Of a stretch of 26,895 nucleotides of DNA, positions 22,985 to 26,895 are shown in pieces (within the stretch, counting starts at the first letter, position 1; each line of letters opens with the position of its first letter). The notes beneath the pieces were generated by a model. That model was not told the origin of the DNA. It saw only the letters and a program-made list of their open reading frames with translations, and did no database searches. Origin of the DNA: a virus. Made by a program: the position numbers and the translations under genes. The stretch is from positions 1 through 26,895 of IMG/VR virus record IMGVR_UViG_3300033146_000195; one strand, given 5' to 3'.

Positions 22985-23652
22985 GGGCCGCCGTTATCTT
23001 TTCTGAAGAAACACCATCTGCACCCGAAATTAGGTTTAGGCTTAAATGTAGTATCGTTCAGCATTGGCTTTACTCTCCCCTCCCACATTTTCTTCAATTC
23101 GTCAACTTCATCTCTACTGAACGTATGTACTAATCGTTTATCAGCTGGGTGATCTAAGTACCAAAGCTCCGTAGTAGCTTCTGTAACATCGGGGAACATT
23201 GAGAATGCTGCAAGAGCGTACAGTGATAACTGCTCTCTATGGCTATCGTTGGGTTTTCCAGTTTTGTGGTCGATAATACGTATTGATGATTCTGAATTAC
23301 CAGCGTGGACATCGACCATAACTCTTACCCAGCAATCTTTGTCAAACCAACCAGTCGGGTGCCAATCTTTAGTGAACGCCCATTGTTCCTCGCATACTGG
23401 GGATTCTTTTAATAAAGCTCTGAACTCTCGTCTATAGTTATTCAATTCTTCTGGCATGTTGTTAAACATACCATTAACCCAATTCTCAGCTTTTTTATGA
23501 ATCGCAGAACCGCGAGACATAGCTTCGTTTGTCGGTTCTTTCAGCCTGTCTATAAACTTACATTTAGCCATGAATGGGCATTTTGTGTAACACGCCCATC
23601 TGCTATAACTCCATGCTGTTATTCTGTTGTATATCTTTTTAAATCTTTTCAT
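22972..23652 (-). CDS. Cas4/RecB-like PD-(D/E)XK nuclease with probable Fe-S cluster
   Basis: A 226-residue nuclease. Visible motifs: ITAWSYSRWACYTKCPF (11-27), RGSAIHKKAE with H52 and E56, D114 (VMVDVH), D128-x-K130 (IIDHKTGK), and Q141-x3-Y145 (QLSLYA). Four cysteines placed as in Cas4 and AddB-like nucleases, C25 and C211, C214, C224 (FGCRWCFFRKDNGGPC), could hold a 4Fe-4S cluster. It should process DNA ends during replication or recombination. ATG at 23652 is chosen over a TTG at 23658 because AAGGA is six bases away. It directly follows the DNA polymerase stop and overlaps the VRR-NUC start. Confidence 0.8.
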   Translation of the reverse strand: MKRFKKIYNRITAWSYSRWACYTKCPFMAKCKFIDRLKEPTNEAMSRGSAIHKKAENWVNGMFNNMPEELNNYRREFRALLKESPVCEEQWAFTKDWHPTGWFDKDCWVRVMVDVHAGNSESSIRIIDHKTGKPNDSHREQLSLYALAAFSMFPDVTEATTELWYLDHPADKRLVHTFSRDEVDELKKMWEGRVKPMLNDTTFKPKPNFGCRWCFFRKDNGGPCQY

Positions 23653-23654
23653 TA

Positions 23655-25517
23655 TCAATCCTTATAAAGTTTAAGTTCGCCCCACCTATCGCCAATCTTT
23701 CCGTCGGTCTTCATCGGGACATCGAATTCTAATCCTTCCATACAATCTTTTAATATCTTCATTTCCTTCTTCTTAGCTCTCTTTGGACTGGATATATTAA
23801 TTTCATCATACACTGTGACTAAGAATCTGCTTTCTTTGTCGATAGAATTGTATCTAATAATTGCTTCTTTTGTAGCATCAGCAGCAGAACCTTGCACTAA
23901 GTAGTTGAGCATTTTGTACTCAAAACTCATTACTCTATTGAACTTTTCAACATACTTGTCTGGTTCGCAATAATATAATCTTCCACCCCACGTTATAAGT
24001 GGCTCTCCATCTGCTGCCAACTGTTTTAAAGTTTGGTCAATATCTGTTAATCCAGGAATCGCTTTGTTTTGAGCATTGCGAATAGACTTAACCTCGTGGA
24101 CTGTTGTATTTAATTTTTTAGCTAGTGCTCCAAGCCCTTGTCCATATAATCTTCCAAAATTAATAGTCTTTGTGGATACTCTGTCAACTTCACGATGCAT
24201 TATACGTTTAATTTCATCCTGGACAAAAGCATGCACATCTAAGTCTGGGTCTTTGTTATAAGCTTCCATTAGCGACCCATCTTCAAAATGTGCAAGAATT
24301 CGTAATTCTTGTTGACTGTAATCACGGTGACCCCATACTTGCCCTTTGTCAGGTGTAACGTACCTCCTGACAAGTGGTAATTCTGCAACTCGTAAAAACT
24401 TAGGGTGCATGTATCCATCGCCCCTGTCGTAAAAAGACTTAGAAACATTTAATAAGTTTGGATCGTCACAACTTGGTCTTCCTGTTCTAGTTCCTTTAGA
24501 AGTACCAGTTGATTTCATTTGTCTAACTTGATTCCAGTTTGGATGGATAGTGCCTCCACTTAAAGTTGCTTTCTCCAACCATGGTTTCATAAACATGTTA
24601 ACACAAGTAGACAGTCTATTTCTGTATCCAAAAACAGCAGCCAGTTTTTGATCTTTTAGTTTATCAAGAGGCATATTATCCTTGCTGACGCTCTTTTTTC
24701 CAGTCTTTGTAAATACCCAGTCTGTAAATACGCCTGCTTTTTCAAACGCTTCGGCAAGCTCCGCATTACTATCTATGTTTAAATCGCTGTTACCAAGTCT
24801 CTTTCTAATCCATCTATTAGCAGATTCAAACGCCTTGTCATAGACTGGTATTTCTTTTTCTAATAAATCTATGTCAACATTCAACCCATTGCGCTCGTTT
24901 TCTAAAAATATAGGCATTAACGCACGCTCCCTGTCGTATGCTTCTTTCATACCAAGCGACACAACTTTTGGATATAACTTATTAAATAATTTATAAGTTC
25001 TAATGACATCTCCATTAGCATATTTCCCAACTAATTTTCCAGGAGCATCACAAATATGCGACCCCCAATTCCTATCGGTTCTGTGGGTTATACCATTAGC
25101 AACTAGCCATTCTCTGACTTCATCCTGTTCTTCAGGAGGCATGTCTAAGTATCTTTCGGCTGAATGTTTTAGACCTAACGACTTTGCATGTGGGTCTAAA
25201 AGAAATAGTAAGTATAGAGTATCGTGCACCATTTCCCAAGGCAATTTTTTACACCCGCAATGCGTCTCTGCAACATCAACATCAAACTTTGCATTTTGAA
25301 ATAGTAATGGTAGCCCACTGCTCCATGCCTTCTTAACAATTCTATACCCGTCTGTTTGCGAACAATTATTTCCTATCACATGCCCCCATCCATAATACTT
25401 AGCTTTTCTGTCTTTTGGGTATTTTATAGAAACACCAACTGGAATCGGTGGGTATTTAGGGCGTGTCTCTATACCCTTCGTTTCAAAATCAATTGTTATT
25501 ACTTTTGGTGGCTTCAT
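23655..25517 (-). CDS. Family A DNA polymerase with 3'-5' exonuclease
   Basis: A 620-residue replicative polymerase without a 5'-nuclease domain. Exonuclease motifs: D10 and E12 (ITIDFETKG), N75-D79 (QNAKFDVD), and Y166-D170 (KYANGD). Polymerase motifs: A at D399 (RDYSQQELR), B with K450, F454 and Y458 (KTINFGRLYG), and C at Y570-D571-E572 (VTVYDEINIS). Phe at the position of E. coli Pol I Phe762 suggests discrimination against dideoxynucleotides. Motif C has YDE where HDE is usual. GAGGA five bases before ATG 25517 supports the start, which lies inside the zinc-ribbon ORF. It would copy the genome, including any hydroxymethyl-dUTP supplied by the modification genes. Confidence 0.92.
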   Translation of the reverse strand: MKPPKVITIDFETKGIETRPKYPPIPVGVSIKYPKDRKAKYYGWGHVIGNNCSQTDGYRIVKKAWSSGLPLLFQNAKFDVDVAETHCGCKKLPWEMVHDTLYLLFLLDPHAKSLGLKHSAERYLDMPPEEQDEVREWLVANGITHRTDRNWGSHICDAPGKLVGKYANGDVIRTYKLFNKLYPKVVSLGMKEAYDRERALMPIFLENERNGLNVDIDLLEKEIPVYDKAFESANRWIRKRLGNSDLNIDSNAELAEAFEKAGVFTDWVFTKTGKKSVSKDNMPLDKLKDQKLAAVFGYRNRLSTCVNMFMKPWLEKATLSGGTIHPNWNQVRQMKSTGTSKGTRTGRPSCDDPNLLNVSKSFYDRGDGYMHPKFLRVAELPLVRRYVTPDKGQVWGHRDYSQQELRILAHFEDGSLMEAYNKDPDLDVHAFVQDEIKRIMHREVDRVSTKTINFGRLYGQGLGALAKKLNTTVHEVKSIRNAQNKAIPGLTDIDQTLKQLAADGEPLITWGGRLYYCEPDKYVEKFNRVMSFEYKMLNYLVQGSAADATKEAIIRYNSIDKESRFLVTVYDEINISSPKRAKKKEMKILKDCMEGLEFDVPMKTDGKIGDRWGELKLYKD

Positions 25518-25650
25518 GACATTCCTCGGGTGTTAAATAACTGTCGGGTGGTGTATTAACTTTTCTAGTATACCCACATCTAGGACATCTAAATATACCT
25601 AGCTTTTTATTCTTGTGTATCTTACGCTCGCATCTTATACATCTGGCCAT
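25489..25650 (-). CDS. 53-aa zinc-ribbon protein
   Basis: A short ORF: MARCIRCERKIHKNKKLGIF followed by RCPRCGYTRKVN and an acidic end TPEECHE. Two CxxC knuckles (C4/C7 and C22/C25) separated by 14 residues form a zinc ribbon. AGGA (25658-25661) lies seven bases before the ATG, and it overlaps the polymerase gene by 29 bases, as other genes in this block do. Such proteins bind nucleic acid or polymerase; here it may regulate early transcription or assist the polymerase. Function is unproven. Confidence 0.65.
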   Translation of the reverse strand: MARCIRCERKIHKNKKLGIFRCPRCGYTRKVNTPPDSYLTPEECHEATKSNNN

Positions 25651-25821
25651 TATAGATTCCTAATTAGTGGGTATTGTGGCGGTATCCTTCGACTTCTAAA
25701 CCCCACGGGTTTCCGCCACAATCCCCTCTGTATAATAACGATAGTTATTATATAAGTGCGCGCATGCGCACTTTACCGCTCCTATGGGGTCAGTCACTAG
25801 GTTACGGTAACATCTCTCATA
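25651..25821. other. Gene-free region dense in inverted repeats (possible origin or structured leader)
   Basis: 171 bases without a gene. It contains: a long inverted repeat ATTGTGGCGG (25673-25682) / CCGCCACAAT (25713-25722), extendable by GGG/CCC past one bulged T, with an inner AAACCC/GGGTTT hairpin (25698-25712); TATAATAAC (25731-25739) / GTTATTATA (25744-25752); AAGTGCGC (25754-25761) / GCGCACTT (25766-25773); and GTTACGGTAAC (25801-25811). TATAAT appears on both strands within the second repeat, but without clear -35 boxes. It precedes the zinc-ribbon and polymerase genes on the minus strand, so it may hold a promoter and leader RNA, a terminator for the upstream gene, or a replication origin. 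Confidence 0.6.
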
Positions 25822-26223
25822 CTAAGAAAGCTTTGTAATTGCCATTGCCTTGACTTCATCATCAGACAATATAGCAAGTGTGTTCTTAGCAATTTCTTCA
25901 CGCTTCTTACGATTCTCACCTTTACGAATTAAAGTAACTGCGTCCTCTTCCATCTTGAGTATCTCTTTATAGCGGGTATAGTCGATTTTGTCTAAAGCCC
26001 ATCTAACTTTTTCAGTACCATCGAAATCTGGTTCAACATCAACCTCAATTACTTTTACAGTAGTCAGCCCCCAGCGCGTACTACTTTCTACAACAACATA
26101 GTCATCAACTTTTATAGTCGAGTCTACAGTCTTGAACAATGTTGCTCTTCCACCATCTTCGTACAATCCTTTTATACAGCGAATGTTAGGATTCGCTATC
26201 ATTACAACCGTAGTATAATTCAT
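25822..26223 (-). CDS. Hypothetical early protein
   Basis: A 133-residue protein. TTG at 26259 would extend it, but AAGGGG just upstream of ATG 26223 favours MNYTTVVMIANPN as the start, 11 bases after the preceding stop. The N-terminal ~80 residues are a beta-rich domain (DYVVVESSTRWGLTTVKVIE, VRWALDKIDYTRY), and the rest is a charged helix with basic KGENRKKREEIAK. Similar small proteins occur in early regions of podoviruses, but I do not know a function. It is the last gene before the inverted-repeat region. Confidence 0.6.
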   Translation of the reverse strand: MNYTTVVMIANPNIRCIKGLYEDGGRATLFKTVDSTIKVDDYVVVESSTRWGLTTVKVIEVDVEPDFDGTEKVRWALDKIDYTRYKEILKMEEDAVTLIRKGENRKKREEIAKNTLAILSDDEVKAMAITKLS

Positions 26224-26234
26224 CTTAGTCCCCT

Positions 26235-26579
26235 TTATATTTTTGTAGCAATTATCCAATCATTTGCAAGCATATCTGCTTGCAGCGGCGTCCATGGCAT
26301 TATAGTACCATCCATCGTCTTCATATCAATGTGACCATGGTATGTTACCTCTGTACCTTCTTCATATATACCCAGCAAAGGAGCTCTGTTCACTTTAAAC
26401 TTTGACCCTTGCACCAAGAATATAAACACCCCAGCGCCTGCCCAGCCAGCTCTATACGCAACAGTACCAGCTTTCCCTTCTTTTATGGCAATCAATGCAG
26501 TTGGGAAATCAACTTTATCGACTTCTTCATACTTGACTTCTGTATCTGCTGGTGGTTGTGTTACTTCTTCTTCTTCCAT
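26235..26579 (-). CDS. DUF2829 / Tad2-like protein (candidate Thoeris anti-defence)
   Basis: A 114-residue protein. After an acidic leader of about 22 residues it has the DUF2829 domain: DFPTALIAIKEGK (24-36), YRAGWAGAGVFIFLVQGSKF (42-61), VNRAPLLGIY (63-72), HIDMKTMDG (83-91), and PWTPLQADMLANDW (95-108). Tad2 proteins of this family bind and sequester the cyclic ADP-ribose signal of Thoeris defence, stopping the NADase effector. AAAGGA upstream supports the ATG. The domain is common in phages, and not every member is known to be active, so the anti-defence role is inference. Confidence 0.8.
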   Translation of the reverse strand: MEEEEVTQPPADTEVKYEEVDKVDFPTALIAIKEGKAGTVAYRAGWAGAGVFIFLVQGSKFKVNRAPLLGIYEEGTEVTYHGHIDMKTMDGTIMPWTPLQADMLANDWIIATKI

Positions 26580-26595
26580 TTTTCATTTCCTTTCT

Positions 26596-26895
26596 CTATC
26601 GTGAAAACTTTGTCTTCTTTTTAACTCTTCGATTAGTTTTTCTCTTCCTTTTCTTAGGTTGTTCATCTTCCTCGGATTTTACATATTTGTAATCTATTTC
26701 GCCAGCAACTTTATCAACAAGTTGTTCAAGTTCGTTCAATACTTCACCGTCTGATATATTTTCCACCCAATCCAAATGTAGTTTAACTTGTGTATGTTTA
26801 TCTTTCCGAACACCTAATTCTGTTATAACTGTCCACCATGGACGACCCATAGTCTTACTTATCTTTGTAGCATAAGATGCCCACACCTTTACAGA
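26596..26895 (-). CDS. Hypothetical protein with basic C-terminal tail (5' end outside window)
   Basis: The frame stays open to the right edge, so the gene starts beyond it; a GTG at 26886 is probably internal. The visible 99 residues include TMGRPWWTVITELGVRKDKH, VKLHLDWVENISDGEVL, a helical acidic part, and a strongly basic end (PKKRKRKTNRRVKKKTKF). The basic tail suggests nucleic-acid binding. The PWWTVITELGVRKDKxTQVKxHLDW pattern is shared by small phage early proteins of unknown role. It precedes the Tad2-like gene. Confidence 0.55.
   Translation of the reverse strand, partial: SVKVWASYATKISKTMGRPWWTVITELGVRKDKHTQVKLHLDWVENISDGEVLNELEQLVDKVAGEIDYKYVKSEEDEQPKKRKRKTNRRVKKKTKFSR

Noticed and set aside
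25669-25726. Possible tRNA gene
   Set aside because: A long outer stem and one inner hairpin exist, but there is no cloverleaf, no T-arm GGTTCGA-type sequence and no anticodon arm.
25747-25752. Minus-strand promoter based on TATAAT
   Set aside because: No acceptable -35 element at 16-18 bases; the TATAAT belongs to a palindrome, so it is mentioned only inside the region entry.

Overview
The window is part of the genome of a tailed double-stranded DNA phage (Caudoviricetes) that is probably short-tailed (podovirus-like). There are no ribosomal RNA, transfer RNA or housekeeping genes. Genes are tightly packed with TAATG or ATGA junctions, and they form two convergent blocks: a plus-strand structural and lysis block (1-16927) and a minus-strand nucleotide, replication and DNA-modification block (16964-26895). 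The lambda R-type (GH104) endolysin points to a Gram-negative host. Terminase, integrase and RNA polymerase genes are not in the window, and both edges cut through genes.

Plus-strand block: the end of a fibre or spike protein; a P22-size portal (720 aa); scaffold; an SU10-like (DUF5309-type) major capsid protein followed by a perfect hairpin; three small head or neck proteins; an adaptor; a tail nozzle; a small fibre-stalk protein; and a run of probable internal-virion or ejection proteins, including a GNAT-like protein resembling T7 gp13 and a 668-aa protein. Then come a 31-aa membrane protein, a tail fibre with 10-residue repeats, and a lysis region (two small helical proteins, a membrane-anchored coiled coil, and the endolysin). 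A bidirectional hairpin at 16926-16955 separates the blocks.

Minus-strand block, read from the right edge in the direction of transcription: a truncated unknown gene with a basic tail; a DUF2829 protein related to the Thoeris anti-defence protein Tad2; an unknown small protein; a gene-free 171-bp stretch packed with inverted repeats (possible origin or structured leader); a 53-aa zinc ribbon; family A DNA polymerase; a Cas4/RecB-like nuclease with a probable Fe-S cluster; a VRR-NUC nuclease; and an SNF2-type helicase whose reading frame runs on into a lysine-rich, histone H1-like tail. The last five genes are a GT-B-like glycosyltransferase, an aGPT-PPlase/amino acid:DNA transferase-like protein, a thymidylate synthase-fold pyrimidine hydroxymethylase candidate, a YfbR-like HD nucleotidase, and a DUF3310 (T7 gp1.7-type) protein.

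The main candidate system is this last group (16964-20802). It looks like a thymidine or uracil hypermodification pathway: make 5-hydroxymethyl-dUMP, adjust nucleotide pools, incorporate it with the phage polymerase, then decorate the base in DNA with an amine (aGPT-PPlase-like) and/or a sugar (glycosyltransferase). The P-loop 5-hmdU DNA kinase that normally precedes the aGPT-PPlase step is not visible here. Family assignments come from motifs read by eye, without database searches.
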